53,961 bases of DNA. Origin: Verrucomicrobiota bacterium. GTDB lineage: Bacteria > Verrucomicrobiota > Verrucomicrobiia > Opitutales > Opitutaceae. The stretch's first letter is position 1; the number at the start of each line of letters is the position of its first letter. Below, in pieces: positions 40,314 through 48,817 of the stretch. Location of the stretch: assembly GCA_028293565.1 (NCBI GenBank), contig JAQGON010000015.1, positions 1 to 53,961 of the forward strand. Reading direction: 5' to 3'. The translations under genes were made by a program, and so were the position numbers. Below the pieces are notes generated by a model, which saw only the letters and a list, made by a program, of their open reading frames with translations, did not search any database and was not told the DNA's origin.

Positions 40314-41924
40314 TTACTTCGGGCTGAAGGCGGCGAGCGTGCGGAGCAGCAGGCCGGATTCCACGGGTTTGCTCAGCACTTCCTGGAAACCGCTCTTCAA
40401 CGCCTGCGCGATGTTTTTCTCGTCGGTGTAGGCGGTGAGGGCGATGGCCGGAACGGGCCGCGCGCCGACGTCTTCGCTGTTCCGGATGTGGCCGATCATC
40501 TCGTGGCCGCTCATTTCGCCGAGGCCGATGTCGCTCAGGATCACGTCAGGCCGCGACGCCGCGAATTCCCGCAGGGCCGCGGCGCCGGATTCGGCGGGAA
40601 CGACGATGGCGCCCGCGCGGCTCAAGGTCGCCGCGAGCGCCTTCCGGGTGTCGAGGTCGTCCTCGACCATCAGGATTTTCAGGCCGTGCAGCGACGGCCG
40701 CTTCGTCGGGGCGGGCGAGCGGTGGCTGGGAGTGATTTTCGGAAGCGGGAGCCGCACGGTGAACGTCGCCCCCTTGGCGAGGCCCGCGCTTTCGACGGTC
40801 AGATCGCCGCCGTGCAGGGCGACGAGCTGGCGCGCGATCGAGAGACCGAGGCCGAGCCCGGCTTTCGGGCCGGTCGAGGAATCGGCCTGGACAAAACGGT
40901 CGAAAATCCGCGGAAGAAATTCCGCGCTGATGCCCTGGCCCGTGTCCGAGACCTGGATTTCCACCACGTCCCGAATCCGCTTCAGCTGGACGGTGATCTG
41001 CCCATGGCGCGGCGTGAATTTGACGGCGTTGCTCAGCAGGTTGTTCAGCACCTGCTGCAGACGGAGCGGGTCGGCCTGTACGGCGCCCGCATCAGGATCG
41101 AGGGAGTCGACCAGCACGATTTCCTGTTCCACCGCCATCGGGCGGATGGTTTCGAGGACGGTCCGCACGAGCGGAACCACGGCGACCTCCGCGAGGTTGA
41201 GCCGGAGCTTTCCCGCGACGATCCGCGACGTGTCCAGCAGCTCCTCGATCAGCGCCTGCTGCTCCCTCGCCGATTGCTCGATGGCTTGGAGGCCTTCGCG
41301 CACCTGCGGCGACACGGCGTTCTCCGGACTGTTCAGCAGCTTCGCCCACAGGAGGGTGGCCGTGAGCGGAGTGCGCAGCTCGTGCGAGACGGTCGCGAGG
41401 AAGTGGTCCCGCTCCAGATTGGCGGACTCGGCCTCGATGCGGGCGCGCTTGAGGGCCTCCGCGGTTTTCATCCGCTCCGTCTCGTCGCGGACGACCTTCA
41501 CGAATCCCTGCAGGCGTCCGGACGCTCCCTGCAGGCCGGCGAGCATCCCGCTCGCCCAGAAACGGCTGCCGTCCTTGCGCACGTGCCAGCCGTCGCCGGT
41601 GGCGCCGCCCGCTTCCTTCGCGCGCCGGAGGGTCTCGGCGAGTTTCCCGGGATTGTCGGCCGAGAACGGAAAAATCAGCGTGAAGGGCTGGCCAATGGCC
41701 TCGTCGGCGGAAAACCCGAGCAGGCGTTCCGCGCTGGCGTTCCACGTCGCGATCCGGCCCGCGGGATCGAGCGTGAAGATCGCGTAATCCTTCACGTCGC
41801 CGGACAGCAGAGTGGGCGCGTCGGGCGCCTCCGCATCGGCGTGATCATGGGCGATGGCGCCCTCGGCGGAGGGCGGTCGCGGGCGCTGCGGGAGTTTGGT
41901 CGGGAACGGTTTTTGGGAGGACAT
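40314..41924 (-). CDS. Soluble PAS hybrid histidine kinase
   Basis: A 536-residue kinase without membrane spans. Order: PAS ~45-160 (DYAIFTLDPAGRIATWNASA, ERLLGFSADEAIGQPF, with PAC GFVKVVRDETERM), HisKA with VSHELRTPLTATLLWAKLL (His ~181), HATPase with NNLLSNAVKFTP, VSDTGQGISAEFLPRIFDRF and AGLGLGLSIARQLVALHGG, then a receiver from ~415 (ILMVEDDLDTRKALAA, Asp in VILSDIGLGEMSG, VLSKPVESG). It lies 91 bp downstream of the LigD-type gene on the same strand and could be co-transcribed with Ku-permease-LigD, or act with the LuxR protein at 38647. Confidence 0.92.
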   Translation of the reverse strand: MSSQKPFPTKLPQRPRPPSAEGAIAHDHADAEAPDAPTLLSGDVKDYAIFTLDPAGRIATWNASAERLLGFSADEAIGQPFTLIFPFSADNPGKLAETLRRAKEAGGATGDGWHVRKDGSRFWASGMLAGLQGASGRLQGFVKVVRDETERMKTAEALKRARIEAESANLERDHFLATVSHELRTPLTATLLWAKLLNSPENAVSPQVREGLQAIEQSAREQQALIEELLDTSRIVAGKLRLNLAEVAVVPLVRTVLETIRPMAVEQEIVLVDSLDPDAGAVQADPLRLQQVLNNLLSNAVKFTPRHGQITVQLKRIRDVVEIQVSDTGQGISAEFLPRIFDRFVQADSSTGPKAGLGLGLSIARQLVALHGGDLTVESAGLAKGATFTVRLPLPKITPSHRSPAPTKRPSLHGLKILMVEDDLDTRKALAATLSRAGAIVVPAESGAAALREFAASRPDVILSDIGLGEMSGHEMIGHIRNSEDVGARPVPAIALTAYTDEKNIAQALKSGFQEVLSKPVESGLLLRTLAAFSPK

Positions 41925-42015
41925 GAACGGGAGGACGCTGCCGCCGGGACCGAAAGCGAAGCGCAAAGGGGAACGCGGCGAGCTCCGCCAAGTCGAGGCT
42001 AAAGCCTCCGGAGCC

Positions 42016-43557
42016 TCACCGGTTGCTGTCCCACTGCGCGTCGTTGTCCCGGGCGATCCGTTCCATCGACCGCCGCGTCAGGACCGACATGTCGTCGCGG
42101 CGCGGAGAAATCGCCGGAGCCGCCGGCCCCGATTTCGCAATCAGCCAGACCGGCTTGCGGTCCTCGCTCCGAATCCGGAAGAGGTGCCATTCGCCCTTCA
42201 GTTTTTTTCCGCGAAGGCGCAGCTTGAGATTGCCGGACGCGTGGCTGCCCCCGAGGAGCTCATACGTGACGACGTCCCAGACCATGACTGTGCCGCCGCC
42301 GTATTGACCCTTGGGGATCGTGCCCTCGAACTTCATGTAGCTGACCGGATGGTCCTCGACCTCGAAGGCCGAACGCTTGACGCCCGCCTCGGTGGAGAGG
42401 CCCTTCGGCACGGCCCAGGATTTCAGCGTGCCGCCCATCTCGAGGCGAAAATCATAGTGCAGGTGGGACGCGGCGTGTTTCTGGATGACGAAGCGCGCGG
42501 TCGGCGAACCCGCGCCCCCTCGGTCGATTTTCGCCGCGGGCTCGCGGGTCTTGGTGAAGTCCCGCTTCGCGTCGTAGTCCTCGAGCGAACCCTTGGGGGC
42601 CTTTTTCGTGGCGATCGCGGCCGCCTTGGGCGCGGCGGCGGACGAGGCAAACGCGCGCGGCAGTTTCTGTTTCAGCTTCAGCACCGGGGCGAACAGGTCG
42701 CCCGTCCGCGCGAGCCGTTTCAGCGCGGCGGCGGGATCGAAAAACAGCGCGGACGTCTTCCGGGTCTTGAGGAGTCGCTTCAATTCGTCCCACATCACCG
42801 GCATCGAGACGAACGGCTTGTCGCGCTTCCCGCGCACGGAATAGGCGCAGACGGTGGTCTTCGACGCCGAATTCTGGCTCCAGTCGATCAGCACCCGGCC
42901 CTGGCGGCGGACCTTGGCCATCTGGCTGACGACGAGATCGGGATGTTTTTGCTCGAGCATCTCGGCCACGGCCTTGGCAAACGCGCCGGTTGCGTCGTAG
43001 GTCGTCGGCGTGTTGAGTGGCACGTAGAGCTGAAGCCCCTTCGAGCCGGAAACCTTGGGAAACGTCTCGAGGCCGAGCTGGTCGGTGATTTCCTTCAGCA
43101 GAAGGCCGACGCGGATGCAGGTCAGCAGGTCGGCGCCCTCGCCGGGATCGAGATCGAAGGCGACAAAGGTCGGGCAGGCGAGGTCGTCGATACGGTGCAG
43201 GAACGGATGCAGCTCGATCGCCGCGAGGTTCGCGCACCAGGCCAGCGCGCTGGCATCGTTGATCACGATGTAGTTGATGGAGCCCTCGTGATGGCGCCGC
43301 GCCACGGCGAAGGTCTCGATCCAGTCCGGCGCGAAGCGCGGCGCGTTTTTCTCGTAGAATTTCTCGCCCTGCACGCCGTCGGGAAAACGGATGAGGGTCA
43401 CCGGACGGTCGCGCAGGTGCGGCAGGATGTGCGGCGCGACGTCGATGTAGTATTTGACGAGGTCGCCCTTGGTGAACTTGGCGGCGGGAAAGAAGATCTT
43501 CCCGAGGTTGGAGAATTTAACCTCGCGCGCCGGCGCGGATTTTTTCGCCTTCTTCAT
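42016..43557 (-). CDS. ligD: LigD-type POL-PE protein without ligase domain
   Basis: A 513-residue end-processing enzyme. The N-terminal POL (AEP primase-polymerase) domain has LIRFPDGVQGEKFYEKNAP, VAFDLDPGEGADLL (catalytic Asp pair ~133), FPKVSGSKGLQLYVPL and LIDWSQNSASKTTVCAYSVR (third Asp). A basic linker follows. The PE 3'-phosphoesterase starts near 350 (FVIQKHAASHLHYDFRLEMG, LKSWAVPKGLS, VEDHPVSYMKFEGTIPKGQY). All active-site residues appear intact. The usual LIG domain is absent, and the likely partner is the ligase at 33195. POL-PE order is that of mycobacterial LigD. It lies 6 bp after the iron-permease-like gene in the Ku operon. Confidence 0.94.
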   Translation of the reverse strand: MKKAKKSAPAREVKFSNLGKIFFPAAKFTKGDLVKYYIDVAPHILPHLRDRPVTLIRFPDGVQGEKFYEKNAPRFAPDWIETFAVARRHHEGSINYIVINDASALAWCANLAAIELHPFLHRIDDLACPTFVAFDLDPGEGADLLTCIRVGLLLKEITDQLGLETFPKVSGSKGLQLYVPLNTPTTYDATGAFAKAVAEMLEQKHPDLVVSQMAKVRRQGRVLIDWSQNSASKTTVCAYSVRGKRDKPFVSMPVMWDELKRLLKTRKTSALFFDPAAALKRLARTGDLFAPVLKLKQKLPRAFASSAAAPKAAAIATKKAPKGSLEDYDAKRDFTKTREPAAKIDRGGAGSPTARFVIQKHAASHLHYDFRLEMGGTLKSWAVPKGLSTEAGVKRSAFEVEDHPVSYMKFEGTIPKGQYGGGTVMVWDVVTYELLGGSHASGNLKLRLRGKKLKGEWHLFRIRSEDRKPVWLIAKSGPAAPAISPRRDDMSVLTRRSMERIARDNDAQWDSNR

Positions 43558-43563
43558 CGCCGT

Positions 43564-44031
43564 CTATTTCGCCGCAGCCGTGCCCTCGTTTCGCGGCTTG
43601 CGCCGGCCCCCGCCCGCCGGCGCTGCGTCGCCCGCGATGACGCGGGGTTTCCCGGCCCGCTTTTCGAGAATCCGGGTGTACTTGAGGTGCAGGTCCTTGA
43701 ACTCGCTACAGTATTTCGCCAGCTCCTGCTCGGTCACGTTCTCGAGATCCACCAGCTCGGTGCGCGCGCCGTGCAGGGCGCGGAGGAGCTCGTCGAGCTT
43801 CACGTGCATCGCGCGCGCGTCGCGGTTCTGCGTGTTCTGGAGCAGGAAGATCATCAGGAAGGTCAGCACCGACGTGGCCGTGTTCACGACGAGCTGCCAG
43901 TTTTCGCTGTAGTGAAACGCCGGGCCGAGGACGGCCCACAAGATCACGAGCGCGGTCGCGCCGGCAAACGTGGCGGGATGGGCCACGGCGTTGGCGGTGC
44001 TGCGCGCGGTGCGGGCGAAGAAATCGTTCAT
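43564..44031 (-). CDS. Low-affinity iron permease-family membrane protein
   Basis: A 155-residue protein. RTARSTANAVAHPATFAGAT leads to a first span (ALVILWAVLGPAF) and a second (WQLVVNTATSVLTFLMIFLL), then QNTQNRDARAMHVKLDELLR, the classic signature of the small bacterial relatives of yeast Fet4. A cytosolic tail (RTELVDLENVTEQELAKYCS, then a coiled helix) is longer than usual. It lies between Ku (19 bp upstream) and LigD POL-PE (6 bp downstream), suggesting co-transcription. True iron transport by this bacterial family is unproven. Confidence 0.88.
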   Translation of the reverse strand: MNDFFARTARSTANAVAHPATFAGATALVILWAVLGPAFHYSENWQLVVNTATSVLTFLMIFLLQNTQNRDARAMHVKLDELLRALHGARTELVDLENVTEQELAKYCSEFKDLHLKYTRILEKRAGKPRVIAGDAAPAGGGRRKPRNEGTAAAK

Positions 44032-44050
44032 CGGGGGGAGCGGAATGCCC

Positions 44051-44887
44051 TCACGCCGCCTTGCGGCGGGCGGGGATTTTCTTCGCCCTGGCTTTCGCGC
44101 CCGGCTTGATTTTTCCCGCTTCCTGAAGGCTGCGCTGGAGCACGGCGGCGAGGTCGATGACATTCGTCGGGCGCTTCGACTTGTGCTCGGACGCCGGCAG
44201 CGCCTTGCCGCCGCTCTCGATCTTGCGATCGATGAGTTTCATGAGCGCCGACTTGTACTCGTCGGTGTAGCGTTCGGGATCCCACTTCTCGCTCATCTGG
44301 TCGACGAGCGTCTTCGCCATCGCGAGCTCGCGCGGGCCGGTTTTTTTCTCGGCGGGAATCTTGATGCTCTCGGGCGCGACGAGCTCGTCGGCGAAACGCA
44401 TTAGCTCGAGCACGAGCAGGTTTCCGTTGGCCTTCACGGCCGCGAGGTGCTGCCGGGTGCGGATGATGACCTTGGAAATCCCCGCCTTGTTCGTCTCCGC
44501 GAGGACGTCGCGCAGGAGGTTGTACGCCCCGGCGCCGCCTTTCTGCGGAGCCAGATAGTACGGCTTGTAGAAGAAAACCGGGTTGATCTCGTCGAGGTGC
44601 ACGAAGTCCACGATGTCGATCGTGTCCGTCGCCTCGAGGTCGACGCGCTTGAAGTCCTCGTCCTTGAGGACGACGAACTTTCCCTTCTCGTATTCGTAGC
44701 CCTTGACGATCTCGGCCCAGGGGACCTCCTTGCCGTCGACTTCGGCGACGCGCTTGTAGTTCACGGGGCTGAGATCCTTGCTGCGCAGCAGCCGGAATTT
44801 CAGCTCCTCCGTGCGGCTCGCGGTCTGCAGGCCGACGGGGATGGTCACGAGGCCAAAGCTGATCGATCCGCTCCAGATGGCACGCAT
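44051..44887 (-). CDS. ku: Non-homologous end-joining protein Ku
   Basis: A 278-residue homodimeric DNA-end-binding protein. It starts MRAIWSGSISFGLVTIPVGL, the hallmark bacterial Ku N-terminus. SPVNYKRVAEVDGKEVPWAE, VKGYEYEKGKFVVLKDEDF, IDIVDFVHLDEINPVFFYKP and YYLAPQKGGAGAYNLLRDVL are all family-typical, as is MAKTLVDQMSEKWDPERYTD. The C-terminus is Lys/Arg-rich (PGAKARAKKIPARRKAA), the usual DNA-affinity tail. It opens the operon Ku-permease-POL-PE and is divergent from an unknown gene at 44983 across 95 bp. Confidence 0.96.
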   Translation of the reverse strand: MRAIWSGSISFGLVTIPVGLQTASRTEELKFRLLRSKDLSPVNYKRVAEVDGKEVPWAEIVKGYEYEKGKFVVLKDEDFKRVDLEATDTIDIVDFVHLDEINPVFFYKPYYLAPQKGGAGAYNLLRDVLAETNKAGISKVIIRTRQHLAAVKANGNLLVLELMRFADELVAPESIKIPAEKKTGPRELAMAKTLVDQMSEKWDPERYTDEYKSALMKLIDRKIESGGKALPASEHKSKRPTNVIDLAAVLQRSLQEAGKIKPGAKARAKKIPARRKAA

Positions 44888-44982
44888 GGCAGGATGGACC
44901 GTCAACCTGGACGGCGGTTCACCGATCCGGCGCGATCGCCTGGTTGACGCAACTGGCTGCGGCGGTGAAGGTCTGTAGCACC

Positions 44983-45576
44983 ATGGGGACTTCGGGCAAA
45001 ACGGTGCGGTTCGCGGCCGTCGTGACAAAGGGCGGCCCGCCGACGACGTATCTTTTATGGAGCGATCCCCGGAAGGATGCGAAATTCCGGCGCGCGGTCG
45101 CGGAGCATCAGGTCATGACGGTGCACCGCGAGGTGCGCGGTCCGCACAAAGATCACGGTGAGGTCGGGTACCAGCCGGACCGGCATGCGTTGTTCCTGCT
45201 CTTCCCGAAGTCGCTCCGGCGATTCGAGGGAAAACGCGTGGTGGGGATCGACTATGATCTGCTCACGCACGAAACGGCGTCGGCGCCGGCGATAGCGCGC
45301 GACCGGCCCAAATCGGCGACGCGCCGAGCTGCGCCGCCGGACCGAAAACCGGCGGAAAACGTCTTCCATTTTACGGAGCCGAAGGAGGAGGCCTTGCAGC
45401 AGTCGGCGAAGGCGCCGGCCGAGCAAAGGCCGAAGCGCGTGGTAACCGCGAAGCCCGCGCACCCGCTCGACCCGGAAACGGCCGGCGAGATCCGCCGCGC
45501 GGTCCGGGAATTGAAGTCGGGAAAATACATCGCCGCCTACCACCGCCTGCATGCGTTGCTCGGGCCGCGGGAGTGA
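44983..45576 (+). CDS. Unknown protein divergent from Ku
   Basis: A 197-residue soluble protein. The N-terminal ~95 residues look folded: VRFAAVVTKGGPPTTYLLWS, DPRKDAKFRRAVAEHQVMTV, DHGEVGYQPDRHALFLLFPK, SLRRFEGKRVVGIDYDLL. The middle is Pro/Lys/Arg-rich, and a short C-terminal helical part reads ETAGEIRRAVRELKSGKY, then IAAYHRLHALLG. I do not recognise the family. It shares a 95-bp promoter region with Ku, and its positively charged linker fits nucleic-acid proximity. An accessory role in end joining is inference. No signal or membrane segment is present. Confidence 0.78.
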   Translation: MGTSGKTVRFAAVVTKGGPPTTYLLWSDPRKDAKFRRAVAEHQVMTVHREVRGPHKDHGEVGYQPDRHALFLLFPKSLRRFEGKRVVGIDYDLLTHETASAPAIARDRPKSATRRAAPPDRKPAENVFHFTEPKEEALQQSAKAPAEQRPKRVVTAKPAHPLDPETAGEIRRAVRELKSGKYIAAYHRLHALLGPRE

Positions 45577-45658
45577 GGGGCGCATTTTTTTTGCTCTGGA
45601 ACGAGGGCATTTTCAACAAACTCCCCCCGGTAGGAGTCGACGTCAGGAGGCTGATTTT

Positions 45659-45725
45659 CACCACGAAGATCGCGAAGCCCGCGAAGGTCGAACCTGCATG
45701 CGCCGGATCTTCGCTGCCTTCGTGC
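45659..45725. repeat. AAG-periodic intergenic repeat, family D copy 2
   Basis: CACCACGAAGATCGCGAAGC then CCGCGAAGGTCG forms one arm, and GATCTTCGCTGCCTTCGTG a partial inverse arm after a ~25-nt loop. It abuts REPIN copy 4. Together they fill the 393-bp gap between the gene ending at 45576 and the one ending at 45970. Confidence 0.6.
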
Positions 45726-45728
45726 TGT

Positions 45729-45832
45729 GTAGCACGGGTCTCCGACCCGTGAAGCTGGACTCGAGCTAAACGGGTGGGCTCGACGTTCTCCGTTGGCAGA
45801 GTCCGCCCACACGGGTCGGAGACCCGTGCTAC
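45729..45832. repeat. REPIN-like paired hairpin, family A copy 4 (inverted)
   Basis: Two intact GTAG-ended REPs with the 8-bp stem and TCC loop. The spacer is the reverse complement of that in copy 1 (CTCGACGTTCTCCGTTGGCA), so the element sits in the opposite orientation. Confidence 0.88.
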
Positions 45833-45884
45833 GCGCTCCAAGGCTCGGTCCAGCTGGCACTGGGAGCTGAAGCCGAATCGGGCT

Positions 45885-45959
45885 CACCGCGTTGGCGGCG
45901 TGAGCTGACCTTGGGTTGTCGACGGAGCGGCCAACGCGTTGGGGGCAACGCGTTCCACC
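45885..45959. repeat. Paired-hairpin repeat, family B copy 2
   Basis: The right unit is clear: GGCCAACGCGTTGGGGGCAA then CGCGTTCCACC, a hairpin with 9-bp stem AACGCGTTG/CAACGCGTT around a 3-nt loop. The left unit (CACCGCGTTGGCGGCGTGAG) is diverged. It ends 10 bp before the stop of the gene at 45970. Confidence 0.6.
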
Positions 45960-45969
45960 TCAGTGCGCG

Positions 45970-47100
45970 TTAGCGGCCTTCGAAACCCTCGCGGATTGCC
46001 TGCACGAATGCGTTGCGGAACAGGTTCGCGACCGTCGTCCAGACATCGACGTTGTTCTTCTCGAAATTTCCCGAGATCGGCGCCTTGGTCGCGACCTTGT
46101 TCTCGGATTTGTTTTTGAAAACCTGGGTCACGGCGCTCACGGCCTTCTTCGCCAGGAGCTGCATCGGAGACTTGTCCTTGTCCGACACCGTCTTGAAATC
46201 GAGATCCTTGAAGAACGGTTTGACATAGCCGTTGTATGCGCCGCCCTGCGCCGTGACTTCCGATTCGAATTCGAAAGTCCCGCGCGCGACGTCGGCCTTG
46301 GCATAGGCGAGGAGGACATCGTTCAGTTCCGGCAGATTCACCCCGGTGACGGCGAACTGCGCGTGGAACCGCGGAGTCTCGGCGGCGGGATCCGCCTGGA
46401 CGCGAAGCGTGAGATGTCCCTGGCCGCTCGTCGTGCCGTCGACCACGACCTCGGCCGGAAGGTCGACGCCCTTGGCGGGCTTCGTCTTGAGCCCGGTGGC
46501 GCGCAGGTGAAACTGCAGGATGCCGGCCTGGAGCGCGGGCTGGTGCGTCTGGTCGACAAACATCACGCGGCTGTTCTTCACGTCGACGCGGGTGAGCTCC
46601 ATCGGAAACGTCTTTTGGAGCCGGTCCTGCCAGCGCTCCGCCTTGGGCGGCGGCGCGGACTTTTTGTCCTTCTTCGACGGCGCGGGCTCGGTTTTCACCA
46701 CAGTCACTTCCATTTGGTCGACGGTGATCTCACCGCTGAGCTTCCCGGTCACGAGCTTCAGATACGCGATGTTCACCGCGCTGCTTTTGATGTGGACCAG
46801 GGGCGGGCCGGAGGCGCCGCGTTTCTGGAAGACAAAGTCGTCGGCTTCGCAGCGGCCCCGCCAGAGCGACAGGCGGATCCGCCCGACGTTGCCGGTGTAT
46901 TCGGGCATGGCGGCGAGCCGGCGGTTGACGACCGAGCGGGCGACCGGCGACGCGATCAGGTCCAGCACGACGCAGACCACCAGGACCGTGGCAACGGTCC
47001 ACGCGATCCGGCGGGCCCAGGGCGGCGCATGCGCCACCCGGGCGCGCACTTCGCGCACGCGCCGGTCTCGTTTTAACGACGTGGGCTTGGTCGCAATCAT
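45970..47100 (-). CDS. DUF748 / AsmA-like envelope protein
   Basis: A 376-residue protein with a basic cytosolic start, one N-terminal anchor (IAWTVATVLVVCVVLDLIA), then a periplasmic region of the DUF748/AsmA kind: SVVNRRLAAMPEYTGNVGRI, LSLWRGRCEADDFVFQKRGA, VKNSRVMFVDQTHQPALQAG, and VNLPELNDVLLAYAKADVA, a beta-rich repeat pattern typical of lipid-transfer-type proteins. A short C-terminal helix (FRNAFVQAIREGFEGR) ends it. ATG 47100 is chosen; a longer frame has no ribosome site. Family members are linked to outer-membrane lipid homeostasis. Confidence 0.8.
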   Translation of the reverse strand: MIATKPTSLKRDRRVREVRARVAHAPPWARRIAWTVATVLVVCVVLDLIASPVARSVVNRRLAAMPEYTGNVGRIRLSLWRGRCEADDFVFQKRGASGPPLVHIKSSAVNIAYLKLVTGKLSGEITVDQMEVTVVKTEPAPSKKDKKSAPPPKAERWQDRLQKTFPMELTRVDVKNSRVMFVDQTHQPALQAGILQFHLRATGLKTKPAKGVDLPAEVVVDGTTSGQGHLTLRVQADPAAETPRFHAQFAVTGVNLPELNDVLLAYAKADVARGTFEFESEVTAQGGAYNGYVKPFFKDLDFKTVSDKDKSPMQLLAKKAVSAVTQVFKNKSENKVATKAPISGNFEKNNVDVWTTVANLFRNAFVQAIREGFEGR

Positions 47101-47225
47101 GCGGTTCCCCGCATCGTCATTCGGGCCCTCAGGTGGTTCCCCGCCGGGACGGATAAATTCGCTCCCGGATGCGCCCGGCGAGGGCCGCGGAGGGAACCCG
47201 TCCGGGGCCGCACGGACAAATCGGC

Positions 47226-47693
47226 ATGTCACCGCGCCGCGCCCTGATGATTGTCGACGTGCAGCGGGCCTTTGACCCTCCGCGCGCCTTCGTGGAGAAA
47301 CTCCGGCGTTATTCGCGCCGCTTCCCGTGCCGGATTTTCACCCGCTACCTGAATCCGCCGGGCTCGATGTTCCGGCGCGTCCTCCGGCAGAAATGCTGCG
47401 CGCCGGGGTCCGAGGACGTCGACCTGCTGATTGCGCCCGAGCCGGCGGATCTCGTGATCGACAAGACCACGTACGGGCTGAAACCGGCGGACATCGCGCG
47501 GCTGCGGCGGCGGCGGATCCGGAGGGTCACGGTGTGCGGGCTCGACACTGATGCGTGCGTGCTGGGCGTGATGTTCTCGCTCTTCGACAGCGGCATCGAG
47601 TGCCACCTGAAGGAGGAAATGTGCTGGAGCTCGTCGGGGCTGCATCGCCCCGCGGTCGCGATCGTGCGCGCGCAGTTTCCGAAGCCCTGCTGA
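47226..47693 (+). CDS. Cysteine hydrolase (isochorismatase-like fold)
   Basis: A 155-residue small enzyme of the isochorismatase superfamily: RALMIVDVQRAFDPP (catalytic Asp ~10), PADLVIDKTTYGL (Lys ~80), and VTVCGLDTDACVLGVMFSLF (Cys ~108), the nucleophile triad of the family. It is shorter than most (about 180-200 residues) because the loop between Asp and Lys is compact. The substrate could be a small amide or an N-carbamoyl compound. It is divergent from the AsmA-like gene by 125 bp. Confidence 0.85.
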   Translation: MSPRRALMIVDVQRAFDPPRAFVEKLRRYSRRFPCRIFTRYLNPPGSMFRRVLRQKCCAPGSEDVDLLIAPEPADLVIDKTTYGLKPADIARLRRRRIRRVTVCGLDTDACVLGVMFSLFDSGIECHLKEEMCWSSSGLHRPAVAIVRAQFPKPC

Positions 47694-47770
47694 GGCCGGG
47701 CGCTCGGAACGAGGACGCGGTCGCTTTCCTCTTCGGTTCGTGGGCGAAGATGTTGCGACGCGGAATCCAA

Positions 47771-47861
47771 GGTGGAGCGCGTTGCCTCAACGCGCCGGAG
47801 ACGCGAGCGTGACCGATATCGTGGACGGAGCGGCCAACGCGTTGGGACAACGCGTTCCACC
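47771..47861. repeat. Paired-hairpin repeat, family B copy 3
   Basis: GGTGGAGCGCGTTGCCTCAA at the left and TTGGGACAACGCGTTCCACC at the right face inward. The right hairpin has stem AACGCGTTG/CAACGCGTT and loop TCC read on the minus strand. It is the cleanest family B copy and ends 4 bp before the YihY gene's stop. Confidence 0.78.
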
Positions 47862-47865
47862 TTTC

Positions 47866-48765
47866 CTACGTCCGCGGCTGGGCGCGGATCGGTTTTTCGA
47901 CGACTTCCTCGCGCACGACGACGGCGGTCTGCTTCGGGACCAGGCGCACCTTGCGCTGCATCCGGTACGCCTTGGTGAATTCCACGCCGTAGAACATGAT
48001 CGCGCACGAGTAGTAGACCCAGATGAGCAGCGCGACGAGCGAGCCGGCGGCGCCGTAGATCGAGGCGACGGTGGAATGCCCGAGATAGAGCGCGATCAGG
48101 AAGCGGCCGCCGCTGAAGAGGAGCGAGGTCACGAAGGCGCCGAGCCACACGTCGCGCCATCTGAGCTCGACGTCCGGCAGGAACTTGAAGAGGAGCGCGA
48201 AGAGCAGGGTGATCACGACCAGCGCGACCAGGAAATCCAGCGTGTGCGTCAGCGCGCCGGTCTGGAAGCGGCTCGTGAGCGAGGTCAGCGCGGTCGTGAC
48301 GATCAGCGAGACCATCAGGAGAAAGCCGACGGTCACCACCATCGCGAACGAGGCCAGCCGGTGGATCACGAGGACGAGCCAGCCGCTGCGCGTCGGCTTG
48401 GTCTTCACGCTCCAGATCGCGTTCAGCGATTCCTGCAGCTGGCCGAAGACGGTGGTCGCGCCGATGATGAGGAGAAAGATGCCGGTGCCCCGGGCCAGCC
48501 AGCTTTCGCCGTGGGATTCGCTGGCCTTGATCGCGCTCTGGATCACTTCGGCGCTCGCCTTGCCCATCAGCTGGCCGATCTGCGTGTTGAACTGCTGCGT
48601 CGCGGCGTCCCGGCCGAAGACGGCTCCGGCGATGGTGACAGCGATGATCGTCACGGGCGCGAGGGAGAACAGCGTGTAGAAACTCACGGCCGCGCTGTGC
48701 TTGAACACGTTGTCTGTGTTCCAGTTTTTCGCCGCGGTGACGAGGATCTGCAGCCAGGCGCGCAT
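47866..48765 (-). CDS. YihY/BrkB-family inner-membrane protein
   Basis: A 299-residue polytopic protein. The start LVTAAKNWNTDNVFKHSAAV and SFYTLFSLAPVTIIAVTIAG match the YihY/BrkB pattern. Further spans are FLLIIGATTVFGQLQESLNA, LASFAMVVTVGFLLMVSLIV, FLVALVVITLLFALLF and LVALLIWVYYSCAIMFYGVE, the last being the family's most conserved segment. GAFVTSLLFSGGRFLIALYL and STVASIYGAAGSL are also typical. YihY proteins are of unknown function; older RNase BN annotation is wrong. Confidence 0.93.
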   Translation of the reverse strand: MRAWLQILVTAAKNWNTDNVFKHSAAVSFYTLFSLAPVTIIAVTIAGAVFGRDAATQQFNTQIGQLMGKASAEVIQSAIKASESHGESWLARGTGIFLLIIGATTVFGQLQESLNAIWSVKTKPTRSGWLVLVIHRLASFAMVVTVGFLLMVSLIVTTALTSLTSRFQTGALTHTLDFLVALVVITLLFALLFKFLPDVELRWRDVWLGAFVTSLLFSGGRFLIALYLGHSTVASIYGAAGSLVALLIWVYYSCAIMFYGVEFTKAYRMQRKVRLVPKQTAVVVREEVVEKPIRAQPRT

Positions 48766-48817
48766 GGTGTCGTAGTTCCCGCGGGGCGCGGTTGGTTCCC
48801 GCCGGAGGGATGGGTCG

